A stretch of DNA of 64,000 nucleotides, taken from Daucus carota subsp. sativus (taxonomy: Eukaryota; Streptophyta; Magnoliopsida; Apiales; Apiaceae). The stretch spans positions 22,290,545 to 22,354,544 of the forward strand of contig NC_030386.2 of NCBI RefSeq assembly GCF_001625215.2, in the 5' to 3' direction. The notes beneath the pieces are model-generated. The model was not told the origin of the DNA, did no database searches, and saw only the letters and a list, made by a program, of their open reading frames with translations. A program made the translations under genes and the position numbers. Below, in pieces: positions 46,970 to 58,918 of this stretch (within the stretch, counting starts at the first letter, position 1; every line of letters begins with the position of its first letter).

Positions 46970-48110
46970 ATAAAATCAGCTGGCACACAAGCATACAATA
47001 TCCTAAAATTTTAGTATTATTTAGATAATGAAGTATTGATGAAAATCTTCTTAATATTTTATATCTTAAATTTGTATTACTTTTGTAAACATATTTTCCG
47101 TAATCTAATTTGTTCTTATCTTGATTGCATACTTTTTATTTAGCTAAACTTGCAATTTCATGTGTTTTATTAAAAAATATCTTTTCAACATTTTTTTTAC
47201 TCTTGTTGATTTTAACTTGATTGTAAAAGATGTCACTTATCCAAATGGTATATCTTATTCGAATTTATGTTACAACTTATTTAGATGATATATCTCATTC
47301 GAATTTCAGATACAACTTATTTAAATGATATATCTCAGTCGAATATGTGGTATAAAATTCACCCACTCACTTTTTGTAACTAATCGGTTCAATGTCTTTT
47401 TTTATAAAGAAAGGTTCAATGTTTTTTTATTATTAATTATCTTCCATTTTTTCTTGAACTATATATTGGATTTCAATTTAATTGATGATAAATGTAAATT
47501 ATCTAATAAAATAGTTCAATTAGTTGTTCACTTTACGAGTTTAATTGCATACACAGTTTCATTCCTTTTAGTTATTTATATAATGTTCGTTTTGTTCATG
47601 TGTTTTTTCATTTAAATTTTATTTTATATTGATTTAGTTAATAAAAAATGAAAATATTTAAATATAAAATTATATTTAATTTTTTTTTTGATATATAAAT
47701 AAAATTGAGTAGTCACTTGTACACTCTTTGGTTATATACAATATTTTCTATTAATAGTAAATATTTTTCAATTTAACCAATATAATTTATAAATTTTTGG
47801 AAATGGATAAATTTCATTTTTTCAACTAAATGGAGATTTATTAGATTTAAGAAAAAATGATATACGTAGTAATAAGAACAAAAGTGAACTAATTAGTTAT
47901 AAAAAGTGAGTGCATAACTTTATTTTGTACAAAAAATTTTAATGAGATATACCATTGTAAATAAGTTGCATGAGAAATTCCAATGACCTGTAGGGACCCT
48001 ACATTATCCAAAGATACTGACAAGAAAAAGTAATGATGAAAATATACCAAAAAGGAATAAAAATTTACTATGTTGTATATGTTCCAGCTGGTTTATACCG
48101 CTCTTTTGAA
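46970..48110. repeat. PP2C 5'-flank repeat, copy E
   Basis: This matches the flanks of copies A and D, starting with a short inverted promoter remnant (CAGCTGGCAC at 46978). A 96-codon frame at 47325-47615 parallels one at 4485-4808 but is low-complexity and not convincing as a protein. Confidence 0.7.
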
Positions 48111-48118
48111 TATAAATA
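48111..48118 (+). promoter_or_regulatory. TATA box of PP2C copy E
   Basis: TATAAATA is 66 bp before the start codon, as in copies A and B. Confidence 0.7.
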
Positions 48119-48176
48119 AAGAGTTATGCCCATGACAATACATAATTTGAGTCTTTTCTTCATTCTCATCTAAATC

Positions 48177-50352
48177 ATGTCTGAGAACTGTGATTTTCCA
48201 CCCCATTCTAACGCTTTCTGTCAATGTCCGCCAGATAAAGATAGAGCCTCATCTGAACCACGTTTGCTGCCTCTATTTCCGGTAGAGGTGCCAGATGCCC
48301 ATCATTCTGGTTCTACTACTTCCCCTCTTAGTCTGCCTCAATCACCCCAAGAAACAATTCCATCACAATTGTTGTCACCTCCAATCCCAAGGGAACCTTT
48401 TTGTGGAAGTGTGTGTCTTATTGGAAAGAGCCAACATATGGAAGATGCCATCTCTATTATTCCCCAGATATTAGGGTCACTAATACCTTCTGCACCATAT
48501 CATCTGCATTTTTACGGTGTTTTTGACGGACATGGGGGAAGTCTTGTAAGAACATTATATTGATATCTCAGATTAGTTATTTAAATATTCAATACACACA
48601 CATATCATGAAATAGGAATTTTGCCTTCAAAAGAAAAGCTTTAAGAAATTAGAATTTTTTCCTGTACATGTCTAATTAGCTTATACATTTTGGTACACAG
48701 GTTTCAGGTTTTTGTCAGGCTCAAATGCATCAAATGGTGCTAGAAGTACTTCTGACACGAACATCTGAAATACAGGGAATAGCAACTGCGTCCGTAGACT
48801 GGTGGGACATACTAATGACGAGGAGCTTTAGAAATATGGATGGGTTGGTACTTAGGACTTGCCCTTGTGGGGAACTTGGGGTTAACTGTGGAAACCATTC
48901 CACACAAACACAGTCACAATATTCTGAGTTTGTCGGATCAACAGCTGCAGTGGTGCTTCTGTCAGATAATCAGATTATAGTAGCTAATTGCGGAGACTCG
49001 GGTGTTGTTCTGGCTAACAATGGAAATACTGTTCCACTCACCCATCCTCATAAGGTATTGTTAAGAACCCTATGACTATGTCAATATATACATATATCAG
49101 TTTGGTTTTTCCTTTTGTTTTTGCTGAATTCTACATGTATTATTCAAAATAAATTACTAACATAAAATATTAGGAGTTCCAAATTATAATTATATATACA
49201 CATACATATATACATATATACGTGATATGTTATGCCCTTGTGGTGGCAGCCTGACCGTCCGGACGAATGGGCAAGGATTGAAGAACTTGGAGGACCAATA
49301 AGTAGATCTACTGATGGGAGAGTCAGAATCGATGATCATTTGCTAACCACCACTCGCGCAATTGGTAAATTATATATTCCACCACTCTCATTTTTATTTT
49401 TAGGTGTTAAAAATCATCTCACATATTTATATTTTATAAATTTCATATCAAATTAAAGTTTAGAATTTAAACTTTAATATGTGATAAGAATGGAAATTGG
49501 TTGTTGAGTTTAAACATTATTTTTTACTTGATTAAAATGTTAAACATGAGTTAAAGTTGGACAGAATGAGTAAAGACGGATTGTCAAATATGTGGATCTA
49601 ATTATGTTAGCTCTTCATTCTTTTGTACTTTGGGTCTCACTAAAACAAATAAAATTTTTAATTGGCTATAGAAGATCAGATACCAAACTTTGTCTATGTT
49701 AGTATTTTAAATAATTGCAAATATTAGAATAGTCGATATAAAACTTTGATTTATTGACATGCTGAAAGCTTAATTATATTACCTATAAGACATGAGTAAA
49801 TTTTTTCAACAGTAATTTTTACAAATGTATGTTTTCACTATACATGATATTTATATTATTTATTAACAAAACTCTACTTTTTCACCATGTAAATGACTCG
49901 TTGGATCATATTATGAAATATAGAAATTTATAAGTCCAAAGTAACCCTACTTTGACTCAATGGGTGAGAAAACATCTTATTGTCTTATGACAGGAAATAG
50001 GCATCTAAAAAAGTATCTCATTCCGGACCCGGACGTTACCTTGAGAACGAGGGATTCTAAAGATGAGTTCTTAATCATTGCTAGTGCTGGGTTCTGGGAT
50101 GTGGTTTCAACCCACACAGCTTGTCATGTGGCCAGGGGTTGTTTCCGCCACTCCCATCCACCTTACTATGCTAATGCCGACGATGCAAATGGTGAGCCTC
50201 ATCATTTTGACACTTTAGTACCATCTATGTCCTTGATGTATCCATCACCAAGTGCAACAGCAGCCGCAATACTTTCCCGTATGGCTGGTATACGAGGAAG
50301 TGAAGATAATATAAGCGTTATTGTTGTTGATCTCATGAACAATAGGTCTTGA
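48177..50352 (+). CDS. PP2C-like protein, copy E (intact)
   Basis: The exons are 48177-48545, 48701-49054, 49250-49364 and 49994-50352, giving 398 aa with all splice sites intact. Domain order is as in copy B: a Pro/Ser-rich N-terminus, then HMEDA, YGVFDGHGG, VANCGDSG, HKPDRPDEWARI (canonical here, unlike copy B), TTTRAIG and RGSEDNISV. The ASDG Asp is Ala (ASAGFWDVV), the Arg before MED is Ser, and a further change gives STHTACH for STDTACH. It is probably a PP2C-fold protein with weak or no phosphatase activity. No signal peptide or membrane segment is visible, so a cytosolic or nuclear location is likely. It lies on the opposite strand to the truncated EGY3 upstream and the complete EGY3 downstream. 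Confidence 0.88.
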
Positions 50353-52040
50353 GATCTTTATGGTTGTGGAGTAAAGGTGATACATACTGACTGAGGAGCT
50401 TAACAGAGTTATATTGCCTTCTGTTATTACATTTAAAATGATCTTTATTTGAAGGAGCCGAATTGAAACATTCTCTTTAATTTTGTACCTTGTTACTTAA
50501 AAAGTCCTTATACTCAAGTTTTTTTTAAATAAAATAATTTTCATTATGTTTTGTGAATTGAAATTTTAATGTAAGCTCATGTTCTTTTTACATATTGAAT
50601 GATTCTCAGTACTAATCTAGAGTTTAACCTTTTTTGATACCTGTTTAGAATTTATTGGGATGTTTAGAAGTTTTAAGTGATCATTTCATCTAAAAATCTT
50701 CAGTTGTTTGTTCTTCATATATTGAATCATATTATATTTCAACATCGAATCACTCCAAATCCCATTATATTGTGTTGAAGACGGAATCAATCAGTAATTC
50801 ATGTCTGTCCTTAGCTTCCTGTATATAATTTGCATTTATCTTGTGGAGATTTAGTATTATTTTTAATATCTACTATGTTACGTCAACGATTTTCGTATTA
50901 GGTTATGGATTTAATAAGATTATATTGGGTTACGATTTTTCCACTCTTGGATCGGACAAGATAAATTCTCTCATCGTATAGAGTTTGTTTTAAATTTTTT
51001 CTTAGATATACTTTTTCTCAATGATTTTTGTTGCCCTTCTCATATTTATTATTTTTTTCCTTCGAGGGATTGTCCTTTTTGTCTAATGCTCTAGGCACGT
51101 CGGCACTTTGTGAGATTGTTTTTTACTTTTCGTGCGTTATAATGGGAGTGGCCATAGGTACATTTATAGTATTTCTTTTTTGTCATGCACTAAAAAGGAG
51201 TAGTCGTAGGCACATCTATATTTCTATCTTTCTTTCTCGGGCGCTGTGATGGGATAGCCCTAGGTACATCTATATTCTTTCTTGTTCTTTTGAGTAGTTG
51301 AGTTTATGGGATTGTGTCTTTATACCATTTCTTCTCTTTTTTCACGTACATTTCTTGGTTTAAAATTGTCAATTGGTTTCTTGGTTATAATTAGAATATC
51401 GATTTGCATTCTAGTTATATTTTGATTTTATATTACATTGAATAAGGTTTGATGATTTTTGAATTGGATATAATTTGTTGATATGAATTCTACTATTCTA
51501 GTTTAGTTTTGATTGAAATTTGAATTTGGTTTTGATTTCTTGGTTGAGTATATATATTATATGATTTTGAGTAGGTATTAGATTTTGACTCAGTTTGTGG
51601 AATTGGAGATATTGTTTGGTTTGGTTTTCATATTAGATTTTGACATTGTTTATAGTTGGATTTGGATTCCGGTTTAGTTTTAATTTTTGTTAATTTGGAT
51701 TTTGGTGGGGTGTTCTTAGATTGAAGATTAATTTAGATATTAATATTGTGTTGATAGAGTATTGCATGATATGGATTCTTCTTATTGTCTTCATATTGTG
51801 GATCTTTTGTGAATTTTATTGCTCCGTTTTCTATTTTAAAAACTCTCGATTCAGCATCATAATTTTTGGGGGATATTACCAGATATAATATTATTGGTTA
51901 GTTGCATTATTTTATAAGTTTCTTTGTAATATTAGTCTGGTTTTTCATTGTTTTGATGTTGGTTATATAAGCCTTTCTCTTAGATTATAATAAAAACACT
52001 CTATTTTTATAGAGTTTCTCCTTACTTTATCAATTTTAAA
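50353..52040. repeat. PP2C 3'-flank repeat, copy E
   Basis: This matches 8051-9660 closely and has no gene. Confidence 0.75.
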
Positions 52041-52704
52041 GACCTAGTTGACTACCAACACTCTTTTCAGATGAAAACTATTCTTGCATTCAAACTAATT
52101 ACGCATGCCTTACACATTCCAACTCTTGACACTTTGGACCATGTCAGAGCTCATCAAGTGTCTTTTCATCCCCCCATGCCCATGCGGCCATGCCTTATTG
52201 CAAGACTAAGGGGATAAGAAACAGCCTATGCCATCTTCTTCTCAATCACCGACAAACTCGGCATCTACAACAACAACAAAGTCAAATCTAACTCCGCTTT
52301 CGAAAGAGCTTATCAAGATTGTGAATTCTCTCAATTGTTGAATGGTTTGGTAGTTCCTATGGGTAACAACTATTTTCGCTATATTAAGAAACTAAACAGA
52401 ACCATCCACTATGTCAATCCTTCACAACGATCAAAAAGATAAATGGAATTCATTGCAGTTCAAATGAGATGGTCATCAATGTGGAAGCTGGTGATGCTGA
52501 TAAATGCATAAATGTCTCTCTTGAATTCCTTAAAAAAGAGAAAATCTTGTTAAACAGACATCATATACTTGTTGCATTACCTCAAGCATTCCTGTGAGCC
52601 CCCTGGGCATCCTGCAATTAATTGAACCCTGAACTCCCGAAATGCTCTAACATGCATCATCCTGTGAGTACAATGTATCAACTCTAGTGGCCTGAATCCA
52701 AAGA
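52041..52704 (+). repeat. Unrecognised gene-like module, copy E
   Basis: Near-identical to 9661-10340, including 'ACTATTCTTGCATTCAAACT' and the segment coding YIKKLNRTIH. Small deletions break the reading frame near 52415. It runs directly into the exon-4 fragment, like copy A. Confidence 0.5.
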
Positions 52705-52836
52705 CACCATCTCTGTCCTTGATGTATCCATCACCAATTGCAACAGCAGCCGCAATACTTTCCCTTTTGGCTGGTATACGAGGAAGTGAAGATAATATAA
52801 GCGTTATTGTTGTTGATCTCATGAACAATCAGTCTT
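52705..52836 (+). pseudogene. PP2C exon-4 3' fragment
   Basis: The segment covers only the last part of exon 4 (SLSLMYPSPIATAAA to RGSEDNISVIVVDLMNNQS and stop). It joins the preceding module at ACACCAT. Its 3' flank (CTAAATGAGAAT, AGAGTGGCCCAGTACATG) matches that of pseudogene F. Confidence 0.85.
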
Positions 52837-54389
52837 GATATTCTTTATGGTTGTGGAGTAAAGGCGCTAAATGAGAATCACAAGAGAGTGGCCCAGTACA
52901 TGTTGGACGAGGAACTTAATTGAATTATATTGCCTTGTGTTATTACATTTAAAGTGACCTTTTATTTGAAGCAGCGGTATAGAAACGTTCTCTTTCATTT
53001 TGTACCTTACTCAAACAGACCTTTCTGAAGTTTTTTTAAAAAGTAAAATAATTTGCATTATGTTTTTTGGATTGAAGTTGCAATCTAAACTTAGCCTTGG
53101 CCTTTGAATAATGAAAAATTAAAATAATTTGCATAATGTTCTTTTCACCCAGATTAAACAGTTCTAGTGTACTAATCTACACAGCTTAGCCTTGGCTTTT
53201 GGATACCTTTTTAGGATTTAATAAGATGTTTAGAAATTTTTAGTGATCATTTCATCTAAAAATCTTTCATTATTAGTTTTTTGTATATCGAATCATGTTA
53301 TATATCAAAATCCAATCACTTCAAATCCCATTAAATTGTGATGAATACCGCATCAATTAGTAGTGCTTCATGTTTGACCCTAGCTTCCCATATATAATTT
53401 GCATTTATGTTGTGGGGATTTAGTCTTTTTTTTAATATCTACTATGTTAAGTTCAAGGTTTTCATATTAGGTTATGGATTTAATAATATTATATTATCTT
53501 TCAACAATTTTAATAGATTATTAGTTTATTTCCATTCTAGTTAAGGTCTTGTACGTTGCGCTAAAATGTGGTATAATTATCTAGAGCCTTTAATATTTTG
53601 GAAAATATGACGTAGAATTCTGCGATCGCATATATATCAGTCTCGTAATTATTTTTATTAACGATTCAATGACATAAAGTAAAATATTTTTCTAATAAAT
53701 TATGAGCAGAAAGATTTTACCTATGTAATAGGTGATTCTATTATACACACACATATATATATATACACAAATATATACATACATACATGTATGTATATAT
53801 ATATGTATGTGTGTATTTATATAATTACTCAAAAAAATGATCACGATTCTACAAAGATCGAGTGCCTATTATTGTTATAATATTTTTCTATTAATTTTCG
53901 GTAGTATTTTTATTATGGTGAACTAATTTTAGAACTATTACTAACATATTTTTTTGGCGCTTTGATATAATTATTATATTGGTTCAAATAAAGAATCTAA
54001 AATTATATTTCTTTAAAAAATAAATATAATTAGAAAAGAGAGCAAAAGCATTAGATTATCATCCATAAAATATATGAGTAATATGAGTAAAATTAGGTTA
54101 TAAAGATGCTAGCAGTAGCTAATTAGAGTCACCTACGTTCATAATCATAAAGAAAATTGAGAAAAGATTTTTATAATTGGATTTTCAAGGTGGATTAGAG
54201 CCAACGAGGGTGCAAAAATTCAAGAACTGGATTCTTACCTTGCTTCAGATTTTTTTGGTATGTCATGTAGATTGTTTGCTAAGATTTTTCAAGCTAATTG
54301 GAGATGTTTTTATACCACATATCTTACTACTAAGTACTAGTAATACACTAATAGCCACACACCAACAACAAACAGTTCTATACTCCTGT
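52837..54389. other. Intergenic DNA between PP2C fragment and EGY3
   Basis: The left part is homologous to 43951-44545. About 540 bp at 53569-54108 are absent from that copy and contain a near-palindrome at 53757-53815 centred on CATACATGTATG. No gene is seen. The downstream, 3' side of EGY3 begins at 54389. Confidence 0.6.
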
Positions 54390-57300
54390 TCACAAACCAT
54401 CCCTGAAATAAGGAGCACTAAGGAATGAGCTAGAAAATGTCCCTCCCCCGTTTGGAAAGAGAGTAAGAAAACATATGAGAAAGAGTACGAGCCCCCAAGC
54501 ATATCGATCATCTCCCAACGGAGTGATCTCATCCTTTGCCGGGATTTCTTCTCCGCCTCTGAAGAATGTTGCAAACAGTCCCCATGCCAAACAGAGGACA
54601 CTCCCGCTTAGACCACCGATGCCAAGGAGTAATGAAGTCGTGAAAGATAAGACACTGGCTGTGCTTCTTCCGAACATGGATTGAGCAATGCGCCCACCTT
54701 CGAGTCTTCCACATGGCAACAAGTTCAATGATGTTACCACCATTCCTTCACCAATGAGATGTAATTACAATGAGAGCCTTTTAATTTTAAAAACAGAGTT
54801 GCATCTAAATTTTGTATTCAGTTCTCTAAAGTTCCAGCTGCAAAGGACTGAAATCTATGTTCTATACAGAGATTTAATCTGAACCAGTTTGACATTTCTA
54901 AAGCACTGACCTAAGAGTCCAGCAAAAGCAAGTGGATCAACAGGGACTCCCACACCTTCAACTGCATATGGTAATACGTTCCCTAGGTCATCGGTGTATG
55001 GGCCTATTACGAATTGGATGAACGAAAGCAAAGGGTTATTGAAGAAAAATTGAGGCCTTATATACCTGCAGAAGAATGAGTATCAGCTTTTATAGATGTT
55101 CTTCTCTTTTGAACCATAAAAGGCAGAGTAAATGGATTAGGAAACCATGGAATATGGATGCATGCCAATATCAACATAATGGGCATGTGTTTTAAAAGAT
55201 CTATTAGAGCTCCATGACATGGAAGATGCATATAAATCACATTTTGTACTATTAGAGTCAGTTATTATAGGAAGGAACCATCTATGAAGAGGTAGCTAAG
55301 TACTTACAATGCGTTATCGCCTCCATTAAAGCTGCCATCAGCCACAAAAGCGGCAACTGCAAGTAATAGGGATGTTAGATATGCACTGGCTGTTCTTGCG
55401 ACAGGAATATCAAAAAGAGCCTTCTTGTTTGGCAGCAAAGACTCGTAATTATTCATCACTCCCAAGCATCCAGTCCAATTGGAGGGCACTAAAAAGGACG
55501 GGCTCAATTTAACACCACAACGTGCTGCGGTTATCCTTGTGGCTATCTGCAATAGATATATACACACCAGGCAATCAAGAATTTATCTTCACAGAAAAAG
55601 ATTTGATACCTAAAGTATTATACTGCTAACGGGAAATGTTTGGTTTTCATTCACTCCCAATGCCAAATATACTTTTTTACATTCTTGAGAGAGAAAGTTA
55701 CAAACTCGTCACTGCATTTGAAGATAAAAGATGCGACAAAAAACTTGTTGATATTATCATCAAATTGTCTGAGATATATGAATTTACAGGGTTTAAAAAA
55801 GCTAAATTTAAGCAAAAAGCTTGTATATGAACTTTATAGTTTAACAATGTCGACTTTGACTCGATGGTTCTTTACTAGAAAATTCATTAATAAATAAGTT
55901 TGCCCTCACCCTTTTATACCTTATGGCATCTCTGAAGTTAATTTACTCATGTTTGCCAAAGCTTACAGGACAGAGCATAGTAGCAGATATTTTACCTCTG
56001 AAACTCCCAGAATTGTTAGGAAGCCACCGAAGAGAGGAACAACATCAGCTAGGTAGTCGTTGAATGTAGCATCAGGTTTAAGAAAGAAGCCACTCATCAA
56101 GGCTATTGTTCCAAACGTTGTGACACCTAAAAGTACAGAACTTATATAGCCCCAAGGAGTGCTCAGCCTGGTCGACTCAAACTGGAGGTCAATTTCCGCT
56201 TTTGGTTGTACCATGCAAACCTTAAAGACATATAGGTAGGTAGTAAGAATACTTAAAACTTTAGTTGCTACTTGCTACAGGGGAAATCTAAAACTAAGTC
56301 GACAATTGCTTTTCACTGCAATTGTGTTTGAAGTTATTTTGCTAATAGGATATTAACAGAGACCCTAAAATGGACTATTAATCAAGCCTTTAACAAATTT
56401 TCAACTTTTATCAGTTATCATCTTTGTATAGTAATGTGATCTTCTGTAACATAAATGAGATCTAAATTTCTGAGTCTAGTTATTTGTGTTCTATGTATGC
56501 AACCAAAACCTATTGTAATCCTAAAGTCGACCATATCATTTTTTGGATATACCTGTTTGGTAATGTCATCAGTTTTTTCCTCCATAAGCCAGATTACAAC
56601 CTCCCTCCCAGCAGCTTCAGATAGCTTTTGCTCCAATACTGGAATAACTTCTTCAACAGGTTTCCTTAGATTTCCGATAAAAATTCCTCCATCCCCAAAT
56701 CTCCTCACATCCCTAGCGAAAAATGTATTGAATCCAAAACAGTCCTTTAACTGCCATTTAAAACACCATACAGATTTAAAGATGTGTCTATTGTACACTT
56801 CATTTCAGGAGAAAAAATACAAGACACTAGAATTTCAACATATTCCAAAATAATCAAGAGCATCTGCAATCTGCATGCAAATGAAAACCAATGTGCTATA
56901 TATCTCAGCCAAGTCTCCTGCCCAAGTTGGCTAACTCTTTCTATGCAGTGCACAATCTATCATCTACTTGCAATCTCTATATGTTCATCAATTTGTTCCT
57001 TTAAACCTCTATTCTAATTAACAGATTTATTACGATATTATAGTCAGACATAGAACTTAAGTGTTGCTATTGTATAATTATAACCATTTTTTCACATAAT
57101 AGATGTTGAAATATAGCATAAGATCCATTTGGCCTTCCTCTAACACCTTAAGATTTTAGATGGACCGGTTCTCAATATGGTATCAGAGCTTTCTTCAACC
57201 CAAAAAATAGGATTTCGAGCGAGAGGGAGTGTTGAAATATAATATAAGATCCATTTGGGCCTGACATCCTAAGATTTTGGATGGACCGGTTCTCAACAAT

Positions 57301-57934
57301 AAAGCTGCCTAAATGAAAACTTGACACCAGAGTGATAACAAAGCAAAATCTGAATTAGGCAGAACTTTATAAATAAATTTTGGACTAGCTAGAAAGCAGT
57401 AAACCACAGACTAACCTTATTAAGATCAAGAGCCTTAAAAGCCTCCTCAGCTTTCTCCAGCCTCTCTTTCTGCCTAGACAAACTGTCAATAGCCAGTTTC
57501 TTCAATAACCCCACAACAGGATTATCAGCATTTTCTCTATCAAGTTCTTTAAGCTTCCTATCAGCCCTTTTCTTCTCCAACTTTATAGCTGCCTCAATCG
57601 AAGGATTCCCCATAAATTTCTTGAACTCCTCGTCCGTTTTCCAATCCATTTCTTGTTGTTCCTCAACCTCCACTTCACTCTCTCCATCCCCAGACAAATC
57701 TTTCTCATGAGCATCTTTGTTTTCTTCGTCTTTCGAAATCACAGCAGAAGATGATGAGGAAATAGGAGAATCAGAGTCCTCTGTTCTTTCATATTTCACC
57801 GCAAAATTGAATCTTTTAACTTGGGCTTTGGAGGGAAATGTAGATGAGTGGGTCTTCTTGGAAAATGAATAAGAAAAGTGGTTCTTTTGGGTTGGTGTAG
57901 AACAAGTGCATGAACTGGTGAAAAGAGTAGCCAT
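54390..57934 (-). CDS. EGY3: EGY3, chloroplast S2P-like (M50) protein
   Basis: There are six exons on the minus strand: 57416-57934, 56553-56750, 55996-56220, 55308-55546, 54911-55065 and 54390-54745. Phases match throughout and give 563 aa, the usual length for EGY3. Exon 1 codes a Ser/Thr-rich plastid transit peptide, an acidic stretch and the signature MDWKTDEEFKKFMGNPSIEA. Later exons code RRFGDGGIFIGNLRKP, MVQPKAEIDLQFESTRLSTP, several hydrophobic segments (around TTFGTIALMSGFFL, SLLLAVAAFVADG, TTSLLLGIGGLSG) and LNLLPCGRLEGGRIAQ. There is no HExxH; the matching place reads SEIATRITAARCGV. This is the known state of EGY3, regarded as a proteolytically inactive site-2-protease relative linked to stress responses. 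Intron 1 contains a TRIM retroelement. A truncated duplicate lies at 44588. Confidence 0.95.
57104..57298 (+). mobile_element. TRIM retroelement in EGY3 intron 1
   Basis: Two direct repeats of about 70 bp (57104-57176 and 57230-57298) start TGTTGAAATATA and end GGTTCTCAA(CA). Immediately after the first is TGGTATCAGAGC (57178-57189), the primer-binding site complementary to initiator methionine tRNA. Just before the second is the purine tract AGCGAGAGGGAG. Flanks are ATAGA and ATAAA, a 5-bp target duplication with one mismatch. The total of 195 bp is at the small end for such elements. The two LTRs differ at several positions, so the insertion is not recent. Confidence 0.88.
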
Positions 57935-58918
57935 TGAAGGAGAGTGTGAGCATGATTGGAGAACAATGACAAGCTTTTAAGTGAAATTAAGGGGAAATGG
58001 AGAAGGGTCTAGAGAGTTGGAGAAGTGGCAAGTATGTATTAACAAAATAAAGACAATCATAGCAACAGAGGTAACATAAGGATATATGGATTCTGAGCTT
58101 GAAGTTGACATGCATGGGATAAGATTTTTCTGGTCCGTATTCAAATTCATTTGATCGCAAATGAATGGGATCGTTCCTGGTCTTGTTTAAATAATATCTC
58201 TGGTCTTGTTTAAAACAAAATTTGTGATAAACTTATTACTGCAACAAATTAATCAAAAATATAAATCTTTTATAAGATGTGTTATTTTAACAGACATCAC
58301 ACCACTTCACAGTAATATCAAGAAACACGTGGGCTGTGGGGGCGTTGTAACTTGAGTATATATGAATCGGAAAAGTTTTACGGATTTTCGGGTGATTGAT
58401 TCAGCTATTTGTGATCGATTCAGTACAAGCAATCTTAATCAGTTGAATATGGAGAACATTGAGCAGTATTAAGTGAAAAACAAATAAAAACATTAACTTA
58501 TTATATGAATATAAATTTTAGATATTTTTGGTTTAAAAAATACTTAGAGTTTTAATCATATGTTTAAAAATACTATTTTAACTTTTCTTATGAATAAAAA
58601 TATTTAATATCATATTTTCATTGATAAAATAATTTGAATATAATCTTTTTAAATATATAATTAAAATACCTAAAATTATATAAAAAAATCGAGCAACTAA
58701 AATATTTAAACAGATAAAAACTGTGAAATTCAGTCTAAGCTCTCTCATTAATACTGTATAAAAAAGAATTTCATGACGCATTGTCCAGTGGCACCAAGTA
58801 TTCTCTGTTTCTTTTCGCGTACTCCAAATTAACGTACACACATTTGGGCATCGACACAAATATATCTTCATCCTCAGAATCCAAACCCTAGCCCTTAAAA
58901 TATCTAATTTGATTCACA
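57935..58918. promoter_or_regulatory. Divergent EGY3-SKIP22 intergenic region
   Basis: The 984-bp gap between two divergently transcribed genes must hold both promoters. AAACCCTA (58883-58890), a telo-box type motif frequent in plant 5' regions, lies about 30 bp before the SKIP22 start. No clear TATA box was found for EGY3. The 58578-58871 open frame on the minus strand is AT-rich and not supported. Confidence 0.6.

Noticed and set aside
56455-56853. 132-codon plus frame
   Set aside because: It is antisense to EGY3 exon 2 and flanking introns, with no domain of its own.
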